A program made the position numbers and the translations under genes. Under the pieces are notes generated by a model that saw only the letters and a program-made list of their open reading frames with translations, was not told the origin of the DNA and searched no databases. From Nematocida ironsii (lineage: Eukaryota > Microsporidia): a stretch of 64,000 bases of DNA. Shown in pieces: positions 20,750 through 29,005 of the stretch. Positions within the stretch are counted from its first letter, which is position 1, and each line of letters begins with the position of its first letter. The stretch spans positions 209,623-273,622 of the forward strand of contig LTDK01000173.1 in assembly GCA_001642415.1 (NCBI GenBank), written 5' to 3'.

Positions 20750-21724
20750 ATGGCTTATAATAGAGAAATATTAAAGTTAAAGGACTTTCAAGGTGATCCA
20801 TTAGAATATGAAGAGTTCTTCAGAAGAATCCTTTATAATACGAATAGTACAGATATACAACATACTGAAATAGTTAATGACCTACTTTCATTATTTAATA
20901 CTAACAGAAGTAGTACAGTAATAGAATGTGCTATTAAGACTTTATACGCTATGTGTATAAAATTATCACCAAATACGATAATCCCTGTGATAGAAATAGG
21001 CAGTGTATTAGAGACGTATTCTTTATGTGTTAATTATACAGGAATAAGCCAGGATGAGTATAAAGATTGGGTAAACTTAGTAAGACTTATTACACAATCT
21101 ACCATAATTCATAGAGAGTGTATATTTATTATGGTATGTAGAATAAGTTTTATTGAAGAAATAAGAAAAATGATAAAAATTTACATAAATGGAAATATTT
21201 CAATTAATTCAATTAAATTATCAACGGTTATTTTGAAATATAAAAATATTTTAAATGAAAATGAAATATTTTTATTACTAAAAAAGTACATTACCCTATT
21301 AGGAAATAACGATATTTTTATATCTAAAGAATCTTCTTTTTTTATTAAAGAATATTCTAACTGTAATAATATAAATATATACAGTATAATTAAAGAAAAT
21401 CAATTAAATATAATTGATTCATTAGATAATTACATAAGGGATATATTCCATCACTTACCATTACTTATTAAACAATGTGTAATAAGTACACTAAAAAACA
21501 CAAATTTAATTAAAATACCGTTAGAAATAAAAAATATTTTAAAAATAAAAACAAAAGATAATAATATATCAAAAAAGACCGTTAGATATATATTATTAAA
21601 TGAGAATACAACAGAAAATAATCATATAATTAATATTAACTTATCAGATGATTATTACAGTAAGAAAGACTTATCACATTTATTAACAGAATGTAAACCA
21701 CACCCATCCTGTATAGAATATTAA
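20750..21724 (+). CDS. hypothetical helical protein (ARM/HEAT-like)
   Basis: A 324-aa product from Met at 20750; the 20 residues before it are repeat-encoded and hydrophobic. The sequence reads as successive amphipathic helices ('IVNDLLSLFNTNRSSTVIECAIKTL...'), suggesting an alpha-solenoid, but I do not recognise a family. Two exact copies of the 12-mer lie inside the ORF in different frames: ACTTATTACACA at 21085-21096 (encoding L-I-T) and TGTGTAATAAGT at 21476-21487 (encoding C-V-I-S). Confidence 0.65.
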   Translation: MAYNREILKLKDFQGDPLEYEEFFRRILYNTNSTDIQHTEIVNDLLSLFNTNRSSTVIECAIKTLYAMCIKLSPNTIIPVIEIGSVLETYSLCVNYTGISQDEYKDWVNLVRLITQSTIIHRECIFIMVCRISFIEEIRKMIKIYINGNISINSIKLSTVILKYKNILNENEIFLLLKKYITLLGNNDIFISKESSFFIKEYSNCNNINIYSIIKENQLNIIDSLDNYIRDIFHHLPLLIKQCVISTLKNTNLIKIPLEIKNILKIKTKDNNISKKTVRYILLNENTTENNHIININLSDDYYSKKDLSHLLTECKPHPSCIEY

Positions 21725-21996
21725 TACAATAAATAGTATATAACTTATTACACAATACATAATAAATAGTATATAACTTATTACACATAACATAATAAAT
21801 AGTATATAACTTATCATAACTTATTACACAATACATAATAAATAAGCATAACTTATCATAACTTATTACACAATACATAATAAATAGTATATAACTTATT
21901 ACACATAGCACATTATATATTACTTATTACACATATACTATTATATTCTATCACTTATTCTATTATTACTTATTACTCTATTACCATTATATATTA
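21725..21996 (-). repeat. 12-mer repeat array, inverted orientation
   Basis: ACTTATTACACA/ACTTATTACACATA units on the plus strand, that is, the motif on the minus strand. It runs from the stop codon of the preceding gene to the inserted element at 22002. ORFs on the opposite strand here ('CVISY' repeats) are translations of the array. Confidence 0.8.
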
Positions 21997-22001
21997 CTTA
22001 T

Positions 22002-22171
22002 AGCTGTTTTTTCCTGTAAGGCTTAGACATACGAAAACTTGTTCTTTATTAAATCCTCGTCGTCCTTATATAGACGACTTCCAATCACAAAAGCTGTCAT
22101 TCTCACATTTTGACACTTCTAAAATTATCACTTTGTTTTGACATTCTGGATCTCACTATCCAAAACCAACA
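22002..22171 (-). mobile_element. solo-LTR-like element, copy 1, with 5-bp target duplication
   Basis: A 170-bp insert flanked by perfect CTTAT duplications (21997-22001 and 22172-22176). Read on the minus strand it begins TGTTGGTTTTGGATAGTGAG and ends AAAACAGCT, as does the copy at 58758-58948. Minus-strand order is a TGATTGGAA block, a TATATAA box, an AATAAA signal, then ATGTCTAAGCCTT. That order, the TG start and the 5-bp duplication fit a solo LTR of an LTR retrotransposon. It landed inside the 12-mer array. Confidence 0.8.
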
Positions 22172-22176
22172 CTTAT

Positions 22177-22318
22177 TACTCTATTACTATTATATATTAC
22201 TTATTACACATATACTATTATATATTACTTATTACTCTATTATCATTATATTTTATCTTTTTATTTTTATTTTTATCTTTTTTTATCTTATCTTATTTAT
22301 TATACTATGTGTAATAAG
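22177..22318 (-). repeat. remainder of the 12-mer array
   Basis: ACTTATTACTCTATT and ACTTATTACACATA units continue on the far side of the inserted element, then a T-rich run leads to the 3' end of the Med18-like gene. Confidence 0.7.
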
Positions 22319-23161
22319 TTATGGTATATATTTATGTATATCCTCTGGTGGTGTCATTAAATTTACCCATAACTTTAATTTCTCTTTTATTTCTTCTAAA
22401 ATTACTTCCCCATCAGGTCTGTCACTCTTTGCAATTATTATTTTTTTATTTTTATTTTTTATTATTATTATACTTGCATTATTATACTTATAACACATTC
22501 TATCATATATTCTAACTACTTTATTATTACACCCTAACTCAGTCATAATATATTCTATATTATTACATATATAATTACTACTAAACCTTCTCCTATATAA
22601 ACACTTCCTAGACTTATTCTTATCTGCTGGATATATTATACTAAATATACTATTAGTATTAGTAGTATATGATGTATTAATAGTATATGATGTATTAGTA
22701 GTAGTATTAGTAGTATATGATGTATTAGTACTATTATATACACTGCTATTACTATTACCATTATATACACTGCTTATACCATTATTACCATTATATTCTG
22801 TATTACTATTACTTATACCATTATTACCATTAGTATTACTATTACCATTATATGTATTATCATTGCTACTACTATTACCATTACTATTACTATTATTACT
22901 TATACTACTATTACCATTACTATTATTACTATTATCACTATTACTATTACTATTATCACTATTACTTATACTACTACTGTTATTGCATATACTCCTTCTA
23001 TTATTACTTATACTGCTGGTGTTACTTATTATTATTGTGTATCTGTTTAAATAATAAATTACTTCTGATACTCTTTCATGTACACAGTCATCCTCAGATA
23101 ACTTTATGTACTTTATTAAATAATCACAGTCTATGGGTATACCACACAGTAAATATTCCAT
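22319..23161 (-). CDS. Mediator subunit Med18-like with Ser/Asn-rich repeat insert
   Basis: A 280-aa product. The N terminus 'MEYLLCGIPIDCDYLIKYIKLSEDD' resembles the 'MEYLLQG' start of Med18. The C-terminal part resembles the Med18 beta-domain and ending: 'NNIEYIMTELGCNNKVVRIYDRMCYKYNNASIIIIKNK', continuing to 'LKLWVNLMTPPEDIHKYIP'. Between them, about residues 47-165 are Ser/Asn/Gly/Thr repeats encoded by trinucleotide runs (plus-strand ATT/ACT/ACC units, about 22660-23030). Med18 belongs to the Mediator head. The insert is likely a slippage expansion in a loop where other Med18 proteins are also variable. The start lies 36 bp from the divergent E2F gene. Confidence 0.6.
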   Translation of the reverse strand: MEYLLCGIPIDCDYLIKYIKLSEDDCVHERVSEVIYYLNRYTIIISNTSSISNNRRSICNNSSSISNSDNSNSNSDNSNNSNGNSSISNNSNSNGNSSSNDNTYNGNSNTNGNNGISNSNTEYNGNNGISSVYNGNSNSSVYNSTNTSYTTNTTTNTSYTINTSYTTNTNSIFSIIYPADKNKSRKCLYRRRFSSNYICNNIEYIMTELGCNNKVVRIYDRMCYKYNNASIIIIKNKNKKIIIAKSDRPDGEVILEEIKEKLKLWVNLMTPPEDIHKYIP

Positions 23162-23197
23162 ATAAAAAATAGAAAATTCAATGCATTTTTATTTCCC
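23162..23197. promoter_or_regulatory. 36-bp bidirectional promoter region (Med18-like / E2F)
   Basis: Thirty-six A/T-rich bases separate two divergent ATGs, with TTTTTTAT next to the Med18-like start and TTTTTATTTCCC before the E2F start. Confidence 0.45.
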
Positions 23198-23848
23198 ATG
23201 CATATTCCACAGGAAAGTAGTTTATTCTCTTTCTTCTCAGACTTAGACACATCAGAACAGAAACACTCTGTAATTGGCAGGACAGGTAGTTCATTAGGAG
23301 TACTTGCTAAAAGATTCTTAAGATTATTAAAAGACTCACCAGAATATGAATTAGATCTGAATTATGCTGCATCAGCACTAGAAACCCATAAAAGAAGACT
23401 GTATGATATAACAAATGTATTAGAAGGAGTGGGTTATATAAAGAAGAAATTAAAGAATAGCATACAGTACATAAAAGATAAAGAGAATAATAAATGTATA
23501 AGTTGTGGTGGTATATCACTAACCACAGGAAGGGAGACAGAAGAAGTTAAAGAATTATTACGTATAGAAAGAGAGATAGATGAACAATTAAACCAAGTAA
23601 ACACAGAATTACAAATATTAGCAAATCATGAAGAGAATATTAATAGAGCATATGTAACATATACAGACTTAAAAGAATTAGACAACTCAGTAGAATCATC
23701 ATTATTTGCTATTAAAACACCACCTGGTACATTTCTTGATTTTCCTACTTCTAATAACCCAGAAGAAACCATCCTTACACTTACATCACCAAATGAGAAG
23801 ATCAATGTATATTACTTACAAGATACAATTGATTCTATTACTAATTAA
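23198..23848 (+). CDS. E2F/DP-family transcription factor
   Basis: A 216-aa protein. A winged-helix DNA-binding domain spans about residues 30-92 and contains 'RRLYDITNVLEGVGYIKKK' (66-84), the near-invariant E2F recognition helix 'RRIYDITNVLEGI'. A leucine-rich helix ('EVKELLRIEREIDEQLNQVNTELQIL', in two parts) follows for dimerisation. After it, 'FAIKTPPGTFLDFP' resembles the start of the marked-box domain. E2F proteins pair with DP and control S-phase genes. No pocket-protein-binding motif is evident at the C terminus. Identification is strong; E2F subclass is not determined. Confidence 0.92.
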   Translation: MHIPQESSLFSFFSDLDTSEQKHSVIGRTGSSLGVLAKRFLRLLKDSPEYELDLNYAASALETHKRRLYDITNVLEGVGYIKKKLKNSIQYIKDKENNKCISCGGISLTTGRETEEVKELLRIEREIDEQLNQVNTELQILANHEENINRAYVTYTDLKELDNSVESSLFAIKTPPGTFLDFPTSNNPEETILTLTSPNEKINVYYLQDTIDSITN

Positions 23849-24611
23849 ATATATTAAATATAACTTATTATTACTAATTAATATACTAATAGACTAATTA
23901 TATACAGATGTATAAGGTATACATACATATAGTAGAGTAATAGGTGTATAAGGTATACAGGTATATGGTATATGGTATACAGTAGACTAATTATATACAG
24001 ATGTACAGATGTATATAGTATACATATAGTAGAGTAATAGACTATTACATATACTACTGTATACTACTATTATTACATATACTATATACATATACTAATA
24101 CCTTATTACTACCATATATATTACTACTGTATATACTGTATACATATATATTACCTATTACCATATATATTGCATATGCTTACTATTATTGCATATACTT
24201 ACTATTACTGTATACTCTCCCCTCCCTATTATTATCATATGCTGTACTTGTTTATATAAAGATATTAAATTATAACACTGGTCAGAATACTTCTAATCCT
24301 TCCTCAACAGATATTCTGGAGGATATTCAATAATTCATCAAAAGAGACAGGAGTGTAAATATACTTACACTCCTAAATATCTCTAACCTTCTAATTAAAG
24401 AATTGAAGTTGTTCTTCCTCATTCCAGTATCGAGCGAGCACTATTTTGTAGTAACTCGGATAGCATACTTACTATACAAATGATTCTGTAAAGTATCGCC
24501 TCACTGAAAAATATTTTCACATGCGTATTTATAGAAAATAAAAATAAAAAAAGACTGTTTTCATATAAAATATAAATATAAAAATTAAAAAAATAAAAAA
24601 AAGACTGTTTT
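23849..24611. other. spacer with TATAC/GTATAC repeats and a perfect 10-bp hairpin
   Basis: About 23,870-24,210 is AT-rich with many GTATAC, TATATAC and ATACTACT units. From 24,230 to 24,500 composition is more balanced. That part holds a TTTATATAAAG box at about 24249, a perfect 10-bp stem (24349-24358 with 24365-24374, 6-nt loop), and no supported ORF. A non-coding RNA is possible but unproven. Confidence 0.4.
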
Positions 24612-25034
24612 ATGCTACAGGAGACATACAGGAATTTCAATACGTGTTTATTTACATTGGCTGGTACTCCTTTACCATTAGATGATAATGAAGAATTATT
24701 ATACATAGGATATAACGTAGGATACTTTATTACAGTAGGTGAAGGTGGCTTATTCAGTACGTATAGACATACTTCTAGTACAGGTACATTATTTATTACT
24801 AATTGTAGATTAATTTATATACCAAAAACACCAACAACAAATTTTTGTTCATTTTTCTGTAAGACAAATGGTATTATAAATACAACAATAAAAAGTAATA
24901 ATAAAATACGGTTAGAGATTTCCTTATTTGGTAATGTAATTAGCAAATTAGATTTAAAAATAAGAGATAATTTATCAGATACACTTTTAAAAGCACTTAA
25001 ATTATCACAGGATTATTTGAATTCTATTCAATAA
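24612..25034 (+). CDS. GRAM/PH-like domain protein (WBP2-like), tentative
   Basis: A 140-aa product. 'GLFSTYRHTSSTGTLFITNCRLIYIP' resembles the strand-turn-strand core of GRAM domains ('kGtLylTn-RliFi'), and the C terminus has an amphipathic helix ('DTLLKALKLSQDYLNSI'), as PH-like folds do. Short WBP2-type proteins are mostly just this domain. No signal peptide or PPxY motif is seen. Function would be lipid or protein binding, by inference only. Confidence 0.45.
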   Translation: MLQETYRNFNTCLFTLAGTPLPLDDNEELLYIGYNVGYFITVGEGGLFSTYRHTSSTGTLFITNCRLIYIPKTPTTNFCSFFCKTNGIINTTIKSNNKIRLEISLFGNVISKLDLKIRDNLSDTLLKALKLSQDYLNSIQ

Positions 25035-25050
25035 ATTTTATAATTTATTA

Positions 25051-25323
25051 ATGGAGTTAGAGATAAGTAAGGAAGATATTGAGAGCATAAAGGAATATTT
25101 AAAGAGGAGAGGGAAGGGGATGGTTTGGGTTGGGTATTCATTAAAGAAAAGGAGGTTTATTGAGTACTGCACTAATTATTTCTTCTTAGGTGGTGATACT
25201 TTATACAGGAAGACTGAGAATGGGTCAGAGAAAGTAATTGGACCAATTAGATTTGGTAGGTTTATGGAGGAGTGGCCTAAGCGTATGATATATAAAAAGC
25301 ATGAGAGGAAAACAAGAATATAA
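25051..25323 (+). CDS. hypothetical small protein, faintly like a retroelement integrase N-terminal zinc region
   Basis: A 90-aa product 16 bp downstream of the GRAM-like gene on the same strand. 'SIKEYLKRRG...KKRRFIEYCTNYFFLGGDTLYRKTENGSEKVI' echoes the stretch before the HHCC zinc domain in Ty3/gypsy integrases ('i-x-x-yl...r-x-F-x-x-x-A-x-x-y-x-x-x-x-g-x-LYR-x'). The H-x-x-x-H and C-x-x-C zinc ligands do not follow, and no integrase core lies downstream. It could be a domesticated fragment or a chance likeness. Function unknown. Confidence 0.45.
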   Translation: MELEISKEDIESIKEYLKRRGKGMVWVGYSLKKRRFIEYCTNYFFLGGDTLYRKTENGSEKVIGPIRFGRFMEEWPKRMIYKKHERKTRI

Positions 25324-25434
25324 TGGAATATAATGGAATATTTCCATATTTGGTAATATTTAATTAGTATACATTTCTATATTTGGTAATTTTTAATAAA
25401 ATAAGAATGATTAAACTATAAATAATTTTATTTT

Positions 25435-25821
25435 TTAATCTAAACATGCTAATGAGAGTCCTCTAATCCGTGAATCTCTTCCTTCCTGATGATTACTTAG
25501 TATGATTATCTGTACATACGCACAGTATTCATCTATTGGTATGGTTATAATAGGCATTTTATCTGTTATTACTGTGCTTTTTACTCCCCCAGCCATTTCT
25601 CGTGTCTTTCCATATCTTATTTCTATATCTTTAGGTATATAACTCTTATCCTGTGTATGGCCTAAGTTCATCCTTATACTGACTAACTTCTTTATCTGGT
25701 TAAAGTCTATTTCTATGTAATGTGGAAGGTTTCCATCTGTGTGCCAGAACTGTTCTAAATTATCACTGAAGAGTTCTTCTAATCCATGGCCTGGCTTATA
25801 CGTACTTAAACGGGCTTCCAT
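25435..25821 (-). CDS. DOC1: anaphase-promoting complex subunit APC10/Doc1
   Basis: A 128-aa protein that is almost only the DOC domain. 'ARLSTYKPGHGLEELFSDNLEQFWHTDGNLPHYIEIDF' (read in two parts) matches the 'LS-x-x-KPG-G-x-x-L-x-x-x-x-x-x-T-x-W-x-SDG-x-x-PH' core, and 'IILSNHQEGRDSRIRGLSL' matches the 'NHQNGRDtHiRqi' ending. APC10 is the processivity co-receptor for D-box substrates in the APC/C ubiquitin ligase. It lacks the C-terminal Ile-Arg tail used to bind APC3 in many species, ending 'LACLD'. Confidence 0.93.
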   Translation of the reverse strand: MEARLSTYKPGHGLEELFSDNLEQFWHTDGNLPHYIEIDFNQIKKLVSIRMNLGHTQDKSYIPKDIEIRYGKTREMAGGVKSTVITDKMPIITIPIDEYCAYVQIIILSNHQEGRDSRIRGLSLACLD

Positions 25822-26561
25822 AAAAATAAATTATAAGACATTGTATAATAAATTATAAATAATACACATTGTGTAATAAGTAATGTATAATGTGTAATAA
25901 GTAATATACAATGTGTAATAAATAATAAATAAAATAATATATGTGTAATAAATTATAATTCATTGTGTAATAAGTTATGTATAACTTACTATTACTATGT
26001 ATACTATGTGTAATAAGTTATGTTATATTTAGCATATTGTGTAATAAGTTATGTTTACCTGTATATATTATAATACATTGTGTAATAAGTTATGTTATAA
26101 TGTGTACTAGTTTATTAAAATAAAATTAATTTATTGTCTAATGTGTAATAAGTTATGATTGGTGTGTAATAAGTTATATACTATGTGTAATAAGTTATGC
26201 CATGTTATATACTATTTATTATGTATTATGTAATAAGTTTTATACATTGTGTAATAAGTTATGCCATGTTATATACTATTTATTATGTATTATGTAATAA
26301 GTTACGCATACTTTATATCAATTTAATAAATCATCAGTTGTATAAATATTATAATTTATTATAATACATTGCGTAATAAGTAATAATAAGTAGTATATGT
26401 GTAATAAGTCTTATACATTGTGTAATAAGTCTTATACTATGTGTAATAAATTATGTATAACTTACTACTACTATGTATACATTGTGTAATAAGTCTTATA
26501 CATTGTGTAATAAGTTATATCCTATGTGTAATAAATTATAATACATTGTGTAATAAATCAT
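25822..26561 (+). repeat. 12-mer repeat array, near-duplicate of the 9.6-10.3 kb spacer
   Basis: Plus-oriented TGTGTAATAAGT units throughout. 26081-26156 and 26306-26415 match 9760-9835 and 9966-10075 almost base for base, including the non-motif sequence TTTATTAAAATAAAATTAAT and AAATCATCAGTTGTATAAAT. Both duplicated spacers lie directly 3' of minus-strand genes. No gene is seen. Confidence 0.88.
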
Positions 26562-28928
26562 TTATTTAGCAATACTTGATTTAGCAAATGTGATCGAATC
26601 AGGATTGATACACGTACTTATATCTCCGACCTCCTGTCCTTCTAATATTTTCCTTAATACCCTCCTCATCATCTTACCAGTACTTGTCTTAGGTAACTCA
26701 GGACATGAAATAATCCTTTTAGGGTTAACAACAGAACCAATCCGCTTCCTTAATATAGTCTTAATATCACTGAATATATCACTATCAGATACATCACCTG
26801 ATTTAACTATAAATATAGTAACACCCTGACCAGTCACCTCATCCTCCTCTCCTAATGCAGCTGCTTCTGATACACCCGTAACTGAACATACAACACTTTC
26901 AATCTCTGCTGTACTTAGTCTATGACCAGCTACATTAATTACATCATCAATTCTGCCTCGTATCCAATAGTACCCATTTATATCTTTAAGTACTTCATCA
27001 CCAGTATAGAAATGCCCCTTATACTGGAAATAAGCACTTTTATACCTGTCATGATTCTTTACTATAGTTCTAGCAATACCAGGCCAGAAACCTTTAAACA
27101 GTAAAATACCAGTCTCACCAACTACTTCAACTACACTATCAGATGATGTACTTACACTACCTGTATTACCTGCACTACTTATACCTGTACTACCTGCACT
27201 ACTTATACCTGCACTACTTGTACTACTTGTACTACCTGCATTACCTGCATTACCTGCATTACCTGCATTACTTATACCACTTATACCTGTATTATCTGTA
27301 CTACCTGCATTACCTGTACTACTTGTACTACCTGCATTACCTGCATTACTTATACCACTTGTACCTGCACTACTTGTACCACTTGTGCTGCTTGTGATGT
27401 GTGGTCCATCCTTCTTCATAACTATAGGTTGCATACCAAAGAATGGAAATGATGCACTCTCTGGCTTGTACTCAGAAATACTTATAAGTGGTGATAACAT
27501 AACACCACCTGCTTCTGTCTGCCAATACGTATCTATAATAGGAATATTCCCATTACCAAAATACATTGAAAACCAAACATACGCACCCTTATTAATAGGT
27601 TCACCAACTGATCCTAATACACGTAATGATGATATATCTATACGATCTAAATCATCAGATATATACTTCTTATAATAATTAGCCTTATTAAACGTATCTG
27701 TTATACCATGCGTAAATATAGACCTATTACTAATCGGTGAATTAGGTACATGATCAACAGCAGGTGATAATTCATTATTTGATTCTGTTATATCATACGG
27801 TTTGACTAAATAATCAGGTAATGATTTTTGTAATAGTCTAATTACAGTAGGTGCAGTATATAAATGTGTGGGTTTAATCTTATTAATAGATCTAAATAAC
27901 CTTAATGCATCAGGATATACAGGGACACCTCCAAATACTACTGTAGTTATACCTAATGTTAATGGACCGTATAATACATAAGAATGACCAGTAATCCAGC
28001 CTAATTCAGCTGTACAGAAGAATATATCATTATCCTGTATATCAAAACAGACTAATGTAGTTAGTGCTGCATATAATAAATATCCTGCTGTACTGTGGGA
28101 TAGTCCTTTAGGCTTACCTGTACTACCACTTGTATATAAATGGAATAAAGTATGTTCTGATGGGACGGGTACGCATGGAATATCTGTGATTGATAAATTT
28201 TGATTATTTTGAATATTTTTTGATGTATCAACTGTATTTACAGAATTTTTTAATTTTAAAAATATTTCACCTGAAATATTTTCTTTATTAAAAATTAAAA
28301 TACCTTTTAATAACGGATTTTTTACATTATTTTTAAGAATCTCAATTGAATTTATAACATTATTTAAATAATCAATTTTTTTACCACCCCTGTAAGTATA
28401 ATCAGATGTAATAAGCCATACAGAATCAGAATCTTCCATGCGTACAGAAAGACTCTCCGCACTAAACCCACCAAATACAACAGTATGTGAAATACCTAAT
28501 CTAGCACATGATAATGATATAATTAATGCATTAGGTTCCATAGGCATATATATACATACAGTGTCACCCATCGTGATACCCTTACTTATTAAATAATCAC
28601 TGTATATAAGTACTTGTTGTAATAATTCTTTATACGTAATGTGTAATATATTCTCATTATCATCCTCATAAATAATCGCAATTTTATCAGGGTTAGTTAG
28701 TGCATGTCTATCAACTGCATTATAACACGCATTAATTTCACCATCCTCAAACCATTTAATACGACAGGATTCTTGGTCTTCTGTGTATACGGTGGTGAAA
28801 TCCTTTGAGAAATTTAAGAGAATCTTGGCTTGTTCCTTAAAAAAATCCTCTTTATGCTCAATACTTCTTACATATTGTGTATTATATTCTGCTCTTAATC
28901 GCTTTCCATGTGCGTATACTTCCTTCAT
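26562..28928 (-). CDS. ACS: acetyl-CoA synthetase (AMP-forming) with repeat insert
   Basis: A 788-aa adenylate-forming enzyme that activates acetate to acetyl-CoA using ATP. Motifs: 'LYTSGSTGKPKGLSHSTAGY' (phosphate loop), 'GSVGEPINKGAYVW', 'DTYWQTEAGG', 'GRIDDVINVAGHRLSTAEIE' (hinge) and 'PKTSTGKMMRRVLRKI' carrying the catalytic and acetylation Lys. ACS is usually about 650 aa. The excess is mainly a Ser/Gly/Ala/Asn/Thr repeat of about 85 residues between 'KKDGPHI' and 'VVEVVGETGILLFKGFWPG', in a surface loop of the family. The repeat is coded by 27140-27400. No transit peptide is clear. Confidence 0.94.
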   Translation of the reverse strand: MKEVYAHGKRLRAEYNTQYVRSIEHKEDFFKEQAKILLNFSKDFTTVYTEDQESCRIKWFEDGEINACYNAVDRHALTNPDKIAIIYEDDNENILHITYKELLQQVLIYSDYLISKGITMGDTVCIYMPMEPNALIISLSCARLGISHTVVFGGFSAESLSVRMEDSDSVWLITSDYTYRGGKKIDYLNNVINSIEILKNNVKNPLLKGILIFNKENISGEIFLKLKNSVNTVDTSKNIQNNQNLSITDIPCVPVPSEHTLFHLYTSGSTGKPKGLSHSTAGYLLYAALTTLVCFDIQDNDIFFCTAELGWITGHSYVLYGPLTLGITTVVFGGVPVYPDALRLFRSINKIKPTHLYTAPTVIRLLQKSLPDYLVKPYDITESNNELSPAVDHVPNSPISNRSIFTHGITDTFNKANYYKKYISDDLDRIDISSLRVLGSVGEPINKGAYVWFSMYFGNGNIPIIDTYWQTEAGGVMLSPLISISEYKPESASFPFFGMQPIVMKKDGPHITSSTSGTSSAGTSGISNAGNAGSTSSTGNAGSTDNTGISGISNAGNAGNAGNAGSTSSTSSAGISSAGSTGISSAGNTGSVSTSSDSVVEVVGETGILLFKGFWPGIARTIVKNHDRYKSAYFQYKGHFYTGDEVLKDINGYYWIRGRIDDVINVAGHRLSTAEIESVVCSVTGVSEAAALGEEDEVTGQGVTIFIVKSGDVSDSDIFSDIKTILRKRIGSVVNPKRIISCPELPKTSTGKMMRRVLRKILEGQEVGDISTCINPDSITFAKSSIAK
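27140..27400 (-). repeat. 9-bp-phased minisatellite inside acetyl-CoA synthetase
   Basis: Plus-strand units such as ACCTGCATT, ACCTGTACT, ACTTGTACT and ACTTATACC repeat about 28 times and stay in frame, giving the S/G/A/N/T peptide. It is a coding tandem repeat embedded between conserved strands. Confidence 0.85.
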
Positions 28929-29005
28929 GTGAAACCAAATTTATTTCTGAATAAATACATAAAAATTTTTAATTGGTTTGTTTATGTGGGGATTTATTGG
29001 ATTAT

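Noticed and set aside
21636..21911. Minus-strand ORF with repeated 'CVISYDKL' and similar hydrophobic units
   Set aside because: It is the translation of the 12-mer array; the reading frame is open only because the repeat lacks stops on that strand.
22852..23172. Plus-strand Tyr/Leu-rich ORFs opposite the Med18-like gene
   Set aside because: They are shadows of trinucleotide repeats coding the Ser/Asn tract on the other strand.
25051..25323. Calling the 90-aa protein a retrotransposon integrase
   Set aside because: Zinc ligands and catalytic core are absent; kept only as a faint similarity.
27143..27397. Plus-strand 'YLHYLYYL' ORF
   Set aside because: Antisense translation of the repeat inside acetyl-CoA synthetase.
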